Shown here in pieces: positions 1 to 10,652 of a stretch of 64,000 nucleotides of DNA. The notes beneath the pieces were generated by a model. It saw only the letters and a program-made list of their open reading frames with translations. It searched no databases and was not told the origin of the DNA. The translations under genes and the position numbers were made by a program. How positions within the stretch are numbered: the first letter of the stretch is position 1; every line of letters begins with the position of its first letter. The stretch is from Alcanivorax hongdengensis A-11-3 (GTDB lineage: Bacteria; Pseudomonadota; Gammaproteobacteria; Pseudomonadales; Alcanivoracaceae): positions 248,001 through 312,000 of the forward strand of contig NZ_AMRJ01000002.1 in NCBI RefSeq assembly GCF_000300995.1, written 5' to 3'.

Positions 1-79
1 TGCCTGGCAACACGCGACAGTGCCTCTTGCAGCCCGGCTGTGCAGCGTTAAGCTAGAGCGACATTTTCAAGGAGTCTTC

Positions 80-508
80 ATGGTTACCATCAAACGTCTG
101 ACCGACACCCTCAGCGTCGCGCCGCAACTGCGCCCGGAAGACATGGCCCAGCTGGCCGAGGCCGGTTTCAAGACCATTATCAACAACCGCCCGGATGGCG
201 AGGCGGAAGATCAGCCCAGCAGCGCCGAAATGGCCGCCGCAGCCCAGGCCGCCGGGCTCGAGTATGCCTACCAGCCGGTGGTGGGCAGCAACATCGCCGA
301 AACCGATATCGACGGCTTCGATGCCATCGTCACCCTGGCGGAAACGCCGGTGCTGGCCTTCTGCCGCACCGGTACCCGTTGTACCACCCTGTGGGCCCTG
401 ACCCAGGCGGAAGCCCTGGACAATGACACCATCGTGTCCACCGCCCAGCAGGCCGGCTATGACCTGAGCGGCCTGGTATCACGCCTGGACCAGCGACGGA
501 ACGGCTGA
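80..508 (+). CDS. TIGR01244-type phosphatase-like / sulfur transferase protein
   Basis: A 142-residue cytosolic protein. The order of motifs, an early INNRPDGE segment and a late CRTGTR loop, matches the DUF442/TIGR01244 family, related to dual-specificity phosphatases and named for its link to beta-lactamase-like sulfur dioxygenases. CRTGTR fits the Cx5R active-site loop. The start at 80 was chosen because AAGGAG lies just upstream; a longer in-frame extension to position 20 has no such site. It ends one base before the SulP permease start, so the two are probably co-transcribed. That pairing suggests a role in sulfur-oxyanion or sulfide handling, but this is inference from context. Confidence 0.8.
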   Translation: MVTIKRLTDTLSVAPQLRPEDMAQLAEAGFKTIINNRPDGEAEDQPSSAEMAAAAQAAGLEYAYQPVVGSNIAETDIDGFDAIVTLAETPVLAFCRTGTRCTTLWALTQAEALDNDTIVSTAQQAGYDLSGLVSRLDQRRNG

Positions 509-509
509 T

Positions 510-2234
510 ATGGCCGCCACGCCACGGTGGCTTCGCTGGCTGCCGGCCAGCGAATGGCTCAGCGGTTACACCCGCCAGGATGCCAGTGGCGATGCCCTGG
601 CAGCACTGATCGTCACCATTTTGCTGGTCCCCCAGGGGCTGGCCTATGCCCAGCTGGCCGGCATGCCGCCGGTCACCGGGCTCTACGCCAGCATGCTGCC
701 GCTGATACTGTACGGCCTGTTTGCCAGCAGCCGGGCCCTGGCGGTGGGGCCCGCCGCCCTCACCTCACTGATTACCCTGTCCGCCGCCGGCAGCCTGGCC
801 CGCGGCGACAGTGCCACCTTCATGGCCGCGGCCATGGTCTTGGCCATTCTTTCCGGCGCGCTACTGGTACTGATGGCCGTACTGCGCATGGGCTGGCTCA
901 CCAATCTGCTCAGCCACCCGGTGATCGTCGGCTTCATCAGCGGTTGCGGCCTGCTGATTGCCACCAGCCAGCTGCCCCACATGCTGGGTATCAACGTTGC
1001 CGCCCATGACTTTATCGGCCTGTGGCAGGGCCTGCTCACCGAATGGCCCCGGTGGCAAAGCACCACGGTAGTGATGGCCGGCCTGGCGCTGGCCTGCCTG
1101 CTGTTGCCCCGCTGGCTGGGCACACAACTGCAAAAACGCACACGCTGGCGGGAAACCGGCAAACTGTTGGGCAAACTGGGGCCGCTGGTGGCGGTGGCGT
1201 TAACCACCCTGATCAGCGCCGCCGCCCAGCTGAACCATCATGGCCTGGCCGTGGTTGGCACACTGCCCGCCGGGCTGCCGGCGTTGACCTTGCCGTCCCT
1301 GCCACTGCAACACTGGCTGGACCTGGCCGGCCCCGCCGCCCTGCTGGCACTGATCGGTTTTGTGGAATCGATTACCCTGGCGCAGGCGCTGGCCGCCCGC
1401 AAACGCCAGCGCATCCGCCCCAACCGGGAGCTCATGGGCCTGGGGCTGGCCAATGTCATCAGCGGCCTGTCCGGGGCCTTTGCCGTCACCGGCAGTTTTT
1501 CCCGTTCCACGGTCAGCCAGGATTCCGGCGCCCGCACCCCGCTCACCGGCATTCTGGCCGCCGCCGGCATTGCCCTGGTGGCGCTGTGTTTTACCCGCGC
1601 CTTTTTCTACCTGCCCCAGGCCACCCTGGCGGCCATCATCGTGGTGGCGGTGCTGCCATTGGTGGAGCTGGGGGAGCTGAAACACCTGTGGCGTTTCAGC
1701 CGCGCCGACAGCCTGGCCATGGCGGCCACCCTGCTGGGCGTGCTGACCATCAGCGTGCAGGCCGGCCTGATCATCGGTGTGACGCTGTCACTGGCCCTGT
1801 TCCTGTGGCGCACCAGCCAGCCCCATGTGGCCGAAGTGGGCCGGGTGCCGGGCACCCAGCACTTTCGCAATGTGCAACGCCATGAGGTGGAAGTCAGCGC
1901 CCATGTGCTCGCCATGCGTGTGGACGAATCGGTGTGGTTCGGCAACGCCCGGCAGCTGGAAGACCTGATCTATGACAGCGCCATGCAGCGCCCGCAGGTT
2001 CGGCAGGTGATCGTGCAGTGCTCGGCCATCAACCACCTGGATGCCAGCGCCGTGGATAGCCTGAAAAGCCTCAACGATCGGCTTGCCCATGCCGGCGTGG
2101 TGCTCAATCTCTCGGAGGTGAAAGGCCCGGTGATGGATCTGCTCAAACGCACCGAGATTCCCGAACAGCTCACCGGCCAGATCTTTCTCAGCCATCACCA
2201 GGCGATGGAAACCCTGGCCGCCGAGAGCCCCTGA
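510..2234 (+). CDS. SulP-family anion permease with STAS domain
   Basis: A 574-residue inner-membrane transporter. Residues about 15-430 hold many hydrophobic segments, with the SulP signature near the N-terminus (LVPQGLAYAQLAGMPPVTGL) and a conserved TGSFSRS motif near residue 330. A C-terminal STAS domain (about 450-560) includes the HLDASAVDSL stretch typical of that fold. SulP proteins carry sulfate, bicarbonate or other anions; substrate cannot be read from the sequence. It starts one base after the upstream phosphatase-like gene, which favours sulfur compounds as cargo. Length is normal for the family. Confidence 0.88.
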   Translation: MAATPRWLRWLPASEWLSGYTRQDASGDALAALIVTILLVPQGLAYAQLAGMPPVTGLYASMLPLILYGLFASSRALAVGPAALTSLITLSAAGSLARGDSATFMAAAMVLAILSGALLVLMAVLRMGWLTNLLSHPVIVGFISGCGLLIATSQLPHMLGINVAAHDFIGLWQGLLTEWPRWQSTTVVMAGLALACLLLPRWLGTQLQKRTRWRETGKLLGKLGPLVAVALTTLISAAAQLNHHGLAVVGTLPAGLPALTLPSLPLQHWLDLAGPAALLALIGFVESITLAQALAARKRQRIRPNRELMGLGLANVISGLSGAFAVTGSFSRSTVSQDSGARTPLTGILAAAGIALVALCFTRAFFYLPQATLAAIIVVAVLPLVELGELKHLWRFSRADSLAMAATLLGVLTISVQAGLIIGVTLSLALFLWRTSQPHVAEVGRVPGTQHFRNVQRHEVEVSAHVLAMRVDESVWFGNARQLEDLIYDSAMQRPQVRQVIVQCSAINHLDASAVDSLKSLNDRLAHAGVVLNLSEVKGPVMDLLKRTEIPEQLTGQIFLSHHQAMETLAAESP

Positions 2235-2260
2235 TATACCGCTATCCTCCAGGGGGTCGG

Positions 2261-2872
2261 TCAGAAATAACGCAGCTGGTACCAGGCCAGGGCGAGCCAC
2301 TCGTACCAGATCTCCGGCACCATGGAGAGCGCCCCCGCGGATGGCACCCAGGCCTGCCGGGGCAAGCGCCTGGCCCAGCTCGGGTGCGCCAGCATGCCCT
2401 GGTGGCGAAAGCACAGCAGCGCCCGCGACAGGTGCGAGCGGTCACTGACCAGCCAGATTTCGTCAATGCCGCGCAGGGTCAGCACATCGACGCTGTAACG
2501 GGCATTTTCCCAGGTGTTGCGGCTGGCGCTTTCCTCGATCACGGTGACGCCGGGCCAGCGCCGCCGCACGGCGGTGGCCATCAGTGACGCCTCGGAAGGC
2601 TGGCCCGGATGGCGGGCGCCCTTCTGCCCGCCGCTGACCAGTAGCGGCAACCCCTCGCGCTCGGCCAGCTCGGCGGCATGGCGCAGCCGGCGCAGGCCCC
2701 GGTCAGAAAGCCGGTAGCGCCCCCGCTGGTAACGTCGCCCGGCACCCAGCACCACCACCGCCTGGGGGCGAACCACGGGCTGGCGAGCCGGCAGCGGCGG
2801 CAACATGCCCCGCACTACCGCCGGCAGGGTGGCCCCGACCAGGACCAGCAATACCAGCCAGGTCAGCAGCAT
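2261..2872 (-). CDS. YdcF/SanA-like (DUF218) protein
   Basis: A 203-residue protein with one N-terminal membrane segment (MLLTWLVLLVLVGATLPAVV) followed by a DUF218 domain: AVVVLGAG, LLVSGGQ, ESASRNTWENA and WLVSDRSHLSRA are the family's ordered motifs. Relatives include SanA, ElyC and YdcF, linked to envelope integrity, but the chemistry is not settled. I chose the start at 2872 because GGAG lies six bases upstream; an ATG at 2884 would add four residues. It is transcribed divergently from leuS, with about 165 bp between them. Confidence 0.82.
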   Translation of the reverse strand: MLLTWLVLLVLVGATLPAVVRGMLPPLPARQPVVRPQAVVVLGAGRRYQRGRYRLSDRGLRRLRHAAELAEREGLPLLVSGGQKGARHPGQPSEASLMATAVRRRWPGVTVIEESASRNTWENARYSVDVLTLRGIDEIWLVSDRSHLSRALLCFRHQGMLAHPSWARRLPRQAWVPSAGALSMVPEIWYEWLALAWYQLRYF

Positions 2873-3016
2873 GCCCGTCTCCATCCGCTGGCCATGAAAA
2901 ATTCCCCGGCTCGCCGCCGCCGTGATTGAGAAATCCGCCCCAAGCTCATGTATCCTATGTCCCCTTCGCCAACCGCGATGTTCCCCTCGCGATGTTTTTG
3001 TTTTTGTGACCCGTGA

Positions 3017-5485
<2,469 letters not shown>

Positions 5486-5497
5486 CGGAACTGACTG

Positions 5498-5992
5498 ATG
5501 CGATTGCTCCGCCCTTTTCTGGTCCTGCTGCTGACGGTCTGGCTAAGTGCCTGCGGCTGGCAGCTGCGTGGCGCCACCCAGACGCCATCCCTGGACACGG
5601 TCACGCTGAAAGGCGCCAGCGCCCAGTTGCGCTATCCGCTGGAAGACAAGCTGGAAGACGAAGGCGTACTGGTCCATAACGAATCGCCCTACATTCTGGT
5701 GATCGAGGACGAGGACTGGAGCCGACGCACCGCGGCGGTGGATGACCAGGGCCGGCAGGCGGAAATCGAGCTGCGCTACCAGATTGTCTGGCACCTGGAG
5801 AGCCGCGACAGCGGCGCCCTGCTCACCGCTCCCAAACGCCTGATGGCTCTGCGCAGCTTTGCCTGGTACCCGGACAATGCCACCGCCTCCTCCGATGAAG
5901 AGCAGCTGGTGCGCGAAGACCTGTACGACGACATCATCGTGCGCCTGATCAACCAGCTGGCCGCCGCCACCCAGGGCTGGGAAGTGAACTGA
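5498..5992 (+). CDS. lptE: LPS-assembly lipoprotein LptE
   Basis: A 164-residue outer-membrane lipoprotein. The signal peptide ends in lipobox LSAC with the modified cysteine at residue 19, followed by GWQLRG, the conserved start of mature LptE. LptE plugs the LptD barrel and helps place lipopolysaccharide in the outer leaflet. It sits 12 bp after leuS and its stop overlaps the holA start (TGATG), the order found widely in gammaproteobacteria. Sequence conservation beyond the N-terminus is low, as is normal for this family, so the call leans on context as well. Confidence 0.92.
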   Translation: MRLLRPFLVLLLTVWLSACGWQLRGATQTPSLDTVTLKGASAQLRYPLEDKLEDEGVLVHNESPYILVIEDEDWSRRTAAVDDQGRQAEIELRYQIVWHLESRDSGALLTAPKRLMALRSFAWYPDNATASSDEEQLVREDLYDDIIVRLINQLAAATQGWEVN

Positions 5993-6993
5993 TGCGACTG
6001 CGCCCGGAGCAGCTGGCCAAGCACCTGTCCCAGTCCCTGCTGCCGGTCTATCTGGTGGCCGGTGACGAGCCCCTGCAACAGGGAGAACTGCTCGACACCC
6101 TGCGCCAGGCGGCCCGCGAACAGGGCTTTGACGAACGACAGCGCTTCAGCAGTGACACCGGCATCGACTGGAATGCCCTGCTCAACGAATCCCAGAGCAT
6201 GAGCCTGTTCGGCGGACGTCGGATTCTCGAACTGGTGCTGGGCGAAAAGCGCCCGGACAAGGCTGGCAGCCAGATCCTGCGCGACATGCTGGCCTCCCCC
6301 AGCCCCGACACCCTGTTGCTGATCCGCTGCTCGCGGCTGGACCGGCGCAAGGACTGGAACAGCGCCTGGGTCAAAGCGGTGGATGAAGTGGGCGCCGTGA
6401 TGGAAGTCTGGCCGGTGGAAGGCCCGGCCCTGCGCAGCTGGCTGCAGGAGCGACTGACCAGCCGCGGACTGCACGCCAATGACGATGCCATGGCGCTGCT
6501 GATCGAACGCAGCGAGGGCAACCTGCTGGCCGCCGCCCAGGAAGTGGACAAGCTCGCCCTGCTGGTGGAAAACGGTCAGGTAAGCCCGGAAGACGTGCAG
6601 CAGGCGGTGGGGGATTCCAGCCGCTACTCGCCCTTCGACCTCACCGAAGCCACCGCCCAGGGCGACGCCCAGCGCGTCATGCACATCATCCAGACCCTGC
6701 GCGCCGAGGGCGTGGAACCCCCGGTGCTGCTGTGGGCCCTGAGCCGCGACATCCGCACCCTGGACAGCCTGATCGGCGGCGGTCCGCCGCCGCGCCTGCC
6801 ACCGCAGAAGGCCCGCGCCATGCAGGCCCAGGCCCGTCGCCTCAACGCCCGCCAGCTGCAGGCGGCCCAGGCCAGTGCCATCCGTGCCGATCAGTGCATC
6901 AAGGGCATGGCCAAGGGCGACCCGTGGCAGTACCTCACCTCCCTGGCCCTGCGCCTGGCTGGCCAGCCCCTGCCGCGCAGCATGGAACGCTAA
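5992..6993 (+). CDS. holA: DNA polymerase III delta subunit
   Basis: A 333-residue clamp-loader subunit. The N-terminus (LRPEQLAKHL, then LPVYLVAGDEPLQQ) is the usual HolA opening, and the central SPFDLTEATAQGD and VLLWALSRDIR segments match the lid and C-terminal collar regions. HolA opens the beta sliding clamp as part of the clamp loader. Its start overlaps the lptE stop. The gene ends the leuS-lptE-holA operon; no clear hairpin terminator was seen in the 114 bp after it. Confidence 0.95.
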   Translation: MRLRPEQLAKHLSQSLLPVYLVAGDEPLQQGELLDTLRQAAREQGFDERQRFSSDTGIDWNALLNESQSMSLFGGRRILELVLGEKRPDKAGSQILRDMLASPSPDTLLLIRCSRLDRRKDWNSAWVKAVDEVGAVMEVWPVEGPALRSWLQERLTSRGLHANDDAMALLIERSEGNLLAAAQEVDKLALLVENGQVSPEDVQQAVGDSSRYSPFDLTEATAQGDAQRVMHIIQTLRAEGVEPPVLLWALSRDIRTLDSLIGGGPPPRLPPQKARAMQAQARRLNARQLQAAQASAIRADQCIKGMAKGDPWQYLTSLALRLAGQPLPRSMER

Positions 6994-7107
6994 TCCCCGG
7001 AGACAGTCCCCGTTCGGTCGCAAAAGCAATTTGTCCCAATCTGCCATCACTCAATGGCACAATTCTGCTAGCCTGTGAGCCTTCAGTCATAACCAGCCAG
7101 AACAACA

Positions 7108-7977
7108 ATGAGCGAACCCCGCGACACGTCATCGATCAGCTTTACTGCGCTCTACACCGGCCACGTGTGGACCCGTGACGGCCTTTCCGCCCCCTTCTTC
7201 CGCACCCGGGGCGGCGCCTTTCTGTACGGTGCCCTGGCGCCCTTCGAGTACATTGGCCGCAAGGTGGTGGGCGGCAACATCCGCACCTTCCTGCTGCAAC
7301 GCCACCATCTGATCGACCATCGTCTGCACCAGCTGATTGCCGAAGGAACCACCCAGGTGGTGGAAATTGCCTGCGGCCTGTCACCGCGGGGTCACCGCTT
7401 CTGTCAGCAGTACCCGGAACTCACCTACATCGAAACCGACCTGCCGGACATGGCGCGCCGCAAGGAAAGCCTGCTGCGCGCACAGGGTCTGCTCAGCGAC
7501 CGCCACCGCGTGCAACCGATCAACATCTTTGCCGACGAAGGCGAACTGAGCCTGGCCCATGTACTGGGCCAGCTGGACACCAACAAACCGGTGGTGGTGA
7601 TCACCGAAGGGCTGGTCAACTACTTCCCGCTAGCCGTGATTTCCGCTTTCTGGCGCAAACTGGCAGACGCCCTGCGCGCCTTCCCCGCCGGCACCTACCT
7701 GACCGACAACTACCCGCTGTACGAAGGCATGCCCTTCTACCGCACCCTGAAGACCCTGGGCAACATGCTGGGCACCATTTCCCGCAGCCAGGTGGGTTTT
7801 CATTTCCACTCCGACCCGCAGGCCATCAGCCACTTCGAAAGTCTGGGCTTCGACCGGCTGACCATCCACAACCCGGCGGAGTATTACGATGCCCTGCCGA
7901 TCCCCAAAACCCGCGGCAACCCCATGGTGCGGATACTGGAAGCAACCACGGGAAGGCTCCCAAAGGAAAACCCGTAA
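7108..7977 (+). CDS. LCM/PPM-type SAM-dependent methyltransferase
   Basis: A 289-residue soluble protein of the leucine carboxyl methyltransferase-like (PPM1/TcmP) superfamily. Visible motifs are VVEIACGLSPRGHRF (SAM-binding glycine loop, about residue 90), YIETDLPDM (acidic ribose-binding residue) and VVVITEGLVNYF (motif IV region). Substrate is unknown; bacterial members act on polyketides, phenolics or unidentified small molecules. It stands alone on the plus strand at the left edge of the accessory region, 114 bp after holA. Confidence 0.82.
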   Translation: MSEPRDTSSISFTALYTGHVWTRDGLSAPFFRTRGGAFLYGALAPFEYIGRKVVGGNIRTFLLQRHHLIDHRLHQLIAEGTTQVVEIACGLSPRGHRFCQQYPELTYIETDLPDMARRKESLLRAQGLLSDRHRVQPINIFADEGELSLAHVLGQLDTNKPVVVITEGLVNYFPLAVISAFWRKLADALRAFPAGTYLTDNYPLYEGMPFYRTLKTLGNMLGTISRSQVGFHFHSDPQAISHFESLGFDRLTIHNPAEYYDALPIPKTRGNPMVRILEATTGRLPKENP

Positions 7978-7993
7978 GGCTATACTGAAGCAG

Positions 7994-8068
7994 AAGCGGT
8001 AGTTTCCTAGTGGAAAGGTTGCGGGCCATAATGGCCAGCATGATCCGGTTCGAGTCCGGCGCCGCTTC
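7994..8068 (+). other. tRNA-like cloverleaf element, probably not a functional tRNA
   Basis: Hand folding gives a class I-sized cloverleaf of 75 bases. The acceptor stem is AAGCGGT (7994-8000) with GCCGCTT (8061-8067): six Watson-Crick pairs and one G-U. A T-arm follows the consensus: TCCGG, loop TTCGAGT, CCGGC, with four of five pairs formed, preceded by a five-base variable loop. The anticodon arm (8022-8038) has four of five pairs around loop CATAATG. Against a normal tRNA: base 33 is A rather than U, base 8 is A, the D-arm is a TTTCC/GGAAA hairpin, and no CCA is encoded. It may be a decayed tRNA, a remnant of an integration site, or a non-coding RNA. Confidence 0.45.
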
Positions 8069-8332
8069 ATCTTATTCTTCATCGCCAATGATCCGCCCTT
8101 CAGACACTAGCCTGCTGGTGAAAACCGGCGGGCCGATCAGTGTGCGAGGCTTCACCAGGACACCCTCCCACGGACAGGCGCAACACGGGTTTTGTAGAGC
8201 CCGGCTTTGCACAGCCCCCAGTCGTTGACCACTACACCCAGTCCTTGAGGGTCGTCTACAAGCAGTGCCTCATTCAAGAGAACGCATATAAGACGGCATT
8301 ATCTCCAGAAAAATTCAGACTCGAAGAACATC
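8069..8332. other. Intergenic stretch without a recognisable gene
   Basis: No open frame here has a convincing start, ribosome site or domain. The overlapping plus-strand frames at 8010-8228 and 8140-8586 run through the 3' part of the HIRAN gene and are low-complexity. No strong hairpin terminator was found for the methyltransferase upstream or the HIRAN gene, which ends at 8333. Confidence 0.6.
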
Positions 8333-8728
8333 CTATACATGCAGCCACACCCGAATATCCAAAGGCTCCCAGTGTTCCGCATGATCCAGCACGGCTAACA
8401 CCTCGGCGGATAACCGTCCTCCCTGGTCCATCAGGGCAGCAGACACCGCATTACCCCGGCGTGGCAAATAGCCGAGCTTGTGATTCTTCCAGAAGACTTC
8501 GACCGCAAGGTGATCATGGGGGTTCTCCGGTTGCCTGCGCAAACTCAAGGCATCTCCGGGGCCCAGCAACATCGCCACACCACTAAAAGCGTAATAACCG
8601 GAACCGGCGATTCGAGTATCCATCAACCGAAACCTTTGTTCCTTTCCTCTCGAACGCACCACCACCGGAGCTATTACCCCGGATACCGTCCCGGAAAACA
8701 GCAACTGCAATACTCTTCGTCTGTTCAT
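8333..8728 (-). CDS. Small HIRAN-domain protein with Tat-like N-terminus
   Basis: 131 residues. After an N-terminal stretch of about 40, the pattern GPGDALSLRRQPENPHD, LAVEVFWKNHKLGYLPR and then GGRLSAEVLAV matches the HIRAN domain, which in eukaryotic HLTF/Rad5 helicases binds 3' DNA ends. Bacterial stand-alone HIRAN proteins are mostly uncharacterised. The N-terminus (NRRRVLQLLFSG) has twin arginines before a hydrophobic run, so export or membrane anchoring is possible. The start at 8728 has a strong GGGGAGG site; an upstream in-frame ATG at 8845 lacks one and would cover the 48-bp repeat. That repeat also precedes cas3, suggesting co-regulation. Confidence 0.75.
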   Translation of the reverse strand: MNRRRVLQLLFSGTVSGVIAPVVVRSRGKEQRFRLMDTRIAGSGYYAFSGVAMLLGPGDALSLRRQPENPHDHLAVEVFWKNHKLGYLPRRGNAVSAALMDQGGRLSAEVLAVLDHAEHWEPLDIRVWLHV

Positions 8729-8767
8729 GATCCTCCCCAAACGCTGTTCCATTTTCTTCACCACCAA

Positions 8768-8815
8768 CCCTGCCACCCCAGCTGCCCTCAAAATGGCACT
8801 CACCCTATGTACAGT
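8768..8815 (-). promoter_or_regulatory. 48-bp conserved element, copy A, upstream of HIRAN gene
   Basis: This 48-bp sequence is the same as 19478-19525 at 44 of 48 positions and in the same orientation. Identity stops abruptly at both ends. Read on the minus strand it begins ACTGTACA and contains TGCC-N8-GGCA, a short inverted repeat kept in both copies. It lies 40-87 bases upstream of the HIRAN start codon; the other copy lies 32-79 bases upstream of the cas3 start. The matching placement points to a shared promoter or operator, but I see no clear sigma-70 boxes. Confidence 0.65.
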
Positions 8816-9185
8816 ATTTCCAGTTGGCTTCTGGGAACGAATCATCCCAATCGCACGTTTACGTCAGGGCAGCCACCCCTCTGGTGCGGAACAACATCTC
8901 CGCCAGCCGGGGGCTGAGACGCGTGGCGATATTGGCCTCGCTGCCCGCCTTTTTCGGTGAGTCGCCGAGGTTATCCAGAGCTTTTGCTGTACCAGTAACT
9001 AGAGGGTGTTATCCGAGGCCATGACTATCTCGCAGAGCGGTAAGTCTCCGCCAGGCCCGACTAAAGGTGGGACAGAACGTCGCCCATTGCCCGTCGTGGC
9101 GTTACGCCCAATGATCGAAACAATGAGCCAGGGTGAGTAGCGTGATTCGCAGCGTTGGGTAACGGTGCCCCTGATCTCGCGGAGT
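8816..9185. other. Intergenic stretch, nothing recognised
   Basis: About 370 bp between the 48-bp element and two small membrane ORFs. Minus-strand frames here are arginine- and proline-rich shadows without a ribosome site or domain. It may be decayed sequence in the accessory region. Confidence 0.5.
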
Positions 9186-9368
9186 TTACAGATTGTTGCA
9201 CCGACGCCTGGCCAGCACCAGATACTCGAACAGCCGCAAAAGCGGTCGGGCGAACAGCCAGTACAGACCATAAAATACGTACCCGAGGCCCACCAAGCCC
9301 CAGGCGATTGCGCCTAGCGCGGCGACAGCGCCTATGAATATTGCAATGCTGCAAATCAACACGTCCAC
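9186..9368 (-). CDS. Small hydrophobic hypothetical protein
   Basis: A 60-residue frame beginning with GTG. It encodes two likely membrane segments (ICSIAIFIGAVAALGAIAWG and VGLGYVFYGLYWLFARPLL) and ends in a basic RRRCNNL tail, a plausible small membrane protein. There is no good ribosome site, and no family is recognised. It lies 21 bp after another small membrane ORF on the same strand, so the two could be translated together. The hydrophobic pattern and pairing favour a real gene, but evidence is thin. Confidence 0.4.
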   Translation of the reverse strand: MDVLICSIAIFIGAVAALGAIAWGLVGLGYVFYGLYWLFARPLLRLFEYLVLARRRCNNL

Positions 9369-9389
9369 AGGGAGAGGGCCAGTGCGTTT

Positions 9390-9608
9390 TCAGGCACGGC
9401 GGTTGCGGCGCAGTAGAAGTTCCACCGCGCCGGGTTGCATGGGGTCGCACCAATCGTAGTTCGCCAGCAGTCTGCTCTGACGGTGGAGCCGTTTTGCAGC
9501 CCATCTGTCGATAGTAGGGAAAACGGGAACAAGTAGCAGACACAGGGCCATAAACGCCAGCGTCAGACTGAGCCCAAGGCCGAGAATCAAACCGACAAAT
9601 GCCAGCAT
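9390..9608 (-). CDS. Small membrane hypothetical protein
   Basis: A 72-residue frame with a long hydrophobic N-terminus (FVGLILGLGLSLTLAFMALC and following residues) and a basic, soluble C-terminal half (DRWAAKRLHRQSRLLANYDW). An AGGG site lies about seven bases before the ATG at 9608. No family is recognised. It precedes the 60-residue ORF on the same strand and sits between the HIRAN gene and the leader-distal end of the CRISPR array. Function is unknown. Confidence 0.45.
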   Translation of the reverse strand: MLAFVGLILGLGLSLTLAFMALCLLLVPVFPTIDRWAAKRLHRQSRLLANYDWCDPMQPGAVELLLRRNRRA

Positions 9609-9952
9609 GCCAATGCCCTGTTTTGCTTATTGTTGGCTTGATCATAGCAAGCCCTACTCGTCGGCTCCACTGCGCAGGCGCGCTACCTCATGGCGGCTTC
9701 TACTCGCTCAGGTAGGCGGCCCGAGCGCGGGGCATGGCGGCGCTGGCGAAGGCATCGGGGTTGGGGCGGGAAAGCCTGTAAAAACCCTGAAGCTTGGCTA
9801 TGACACAATGATGAAGGTGCTACAAAGCCTGGATGTAAATGTAGTTTGACGCCTGTTCACCAGCAAGGTCGTTGCACGCTCACAATGCTACTCATTTAAG
9901 CATTAGGGTACCTAAGGGGCTTTTCAACAGCCTGCCCCTCACGCTTGCCAGC
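9609..9952. other. Leader-distal flank of the CRISPR array
   Basis: About 340 bp between the small ORFs and the oldest CRISPR repeat. An 80-residue plus-strand frame at 9607-9849 has no ribosome site and unremarkable composition, so I do not call it. Array transcription from the right would end in this stretch; no clear hairpin terminator was seen. Confidence 0.5.
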
Positions 9953-10652
9953 CTGTTTATCCCCGCAGGTGCGGGGAACAGTCGATTAGGGCAGGCCCTC
10001 GAATGCTCCAATCCGGTTTATCCCCGCAGGTGCGGGGAACAGCCTCCCCCATTTCCTGCGATGAAGGAAATGCGCGGTTTATCCCCGCAGGTGCGGGGAA
10101 CAGCCAAATAATACGGTCATATGCATTTAGCAAATCGGTTTATCCCCGCAGGTGCGGGGAACAGCTGCACCACTCGCATGGCGTCCCGGCCCACTCCGGT
10201 TTATCCCCGCAGGTGCGGGGAACAGAACACCCCGCCCATCATGCCGTCATGGGTGCGCGGTTTATCCCCGCAGGTGCGGGGAACAGAACTGCAGGCGCTT
10301 CAGAACGCTGTGCGCGTCCGGTTTATCCCCGCAGGTGCGGGGAACAGGGTGGCCCTGGCCGCCGCTTTGGCCAGCGAGGCGGTTTATCCCCGCAGGTGCG
10401 GGGAACAGCTGGATCGGCTGGCTGGCTCATTTTGTGCAGCCGGTTTATCCCCGCAGGTGCGGGGAACAGGCGCATCTTCCCTAGTGACGCGGGTTTTAAT
10501 GCGGTTTATCCCCGCAGGTGCGGGGAACAGCTTCGGGCGTCGGCCATAGCGCGGCACGTTCTCGGTTTATCCCCGCAGGTGCGGGGAACAGAACGCATCC
10601 TCATAGCTCATGCGCTCGTCGCCCGGTTTATCCCCGCAGGTGCGGGGAACAG
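9953..10652 (-). CRISPR. Type I-E CRISPR array, 12 repeats and 11 spacers
   Basis: Twelve 29-base repeats recur every 61 bases from 9953 to 10624, giving eleven 32-base spacers without exception. On the plus strand each repeat begins CGGTTTATCCCCGC and ends GTGCGGGGAACAG. The reverse complement (CTGTTCCCCGC ... ATAAACCG) is the type I-E crRNA orientation, so the array is transcribed on the minus strand, away from cas2. The leftmost repeat differs by one base (CTG for CGG at its start), as expected of the leader-distal end; the others look identical. Processing by Cas6e would leave the 8-base ATAAACCG handle. Spacer targets cannot be identified here. Confidence 0.98.

Noticed and set aside
8010..8586. 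Plus-strand frames of 72 and 148 residues
   Set aside because: They overlap the antisense of the HIRAN gene and the tRNA-like element, have no ribosome site and no domain-like pattern.
8768..8815. LexA box in the 48-bp element (CTGTACA part)
   Set aside because: The second half of the SOS palindrome is missing; only CTGTAC is present.
9061..9645. 194-residue minus-strand frame
   Set aside because: Arg/Pro/Cys-rich composition typical of an out-of-frame reading; it covers the two small membrane ORFs, which have better protein character.
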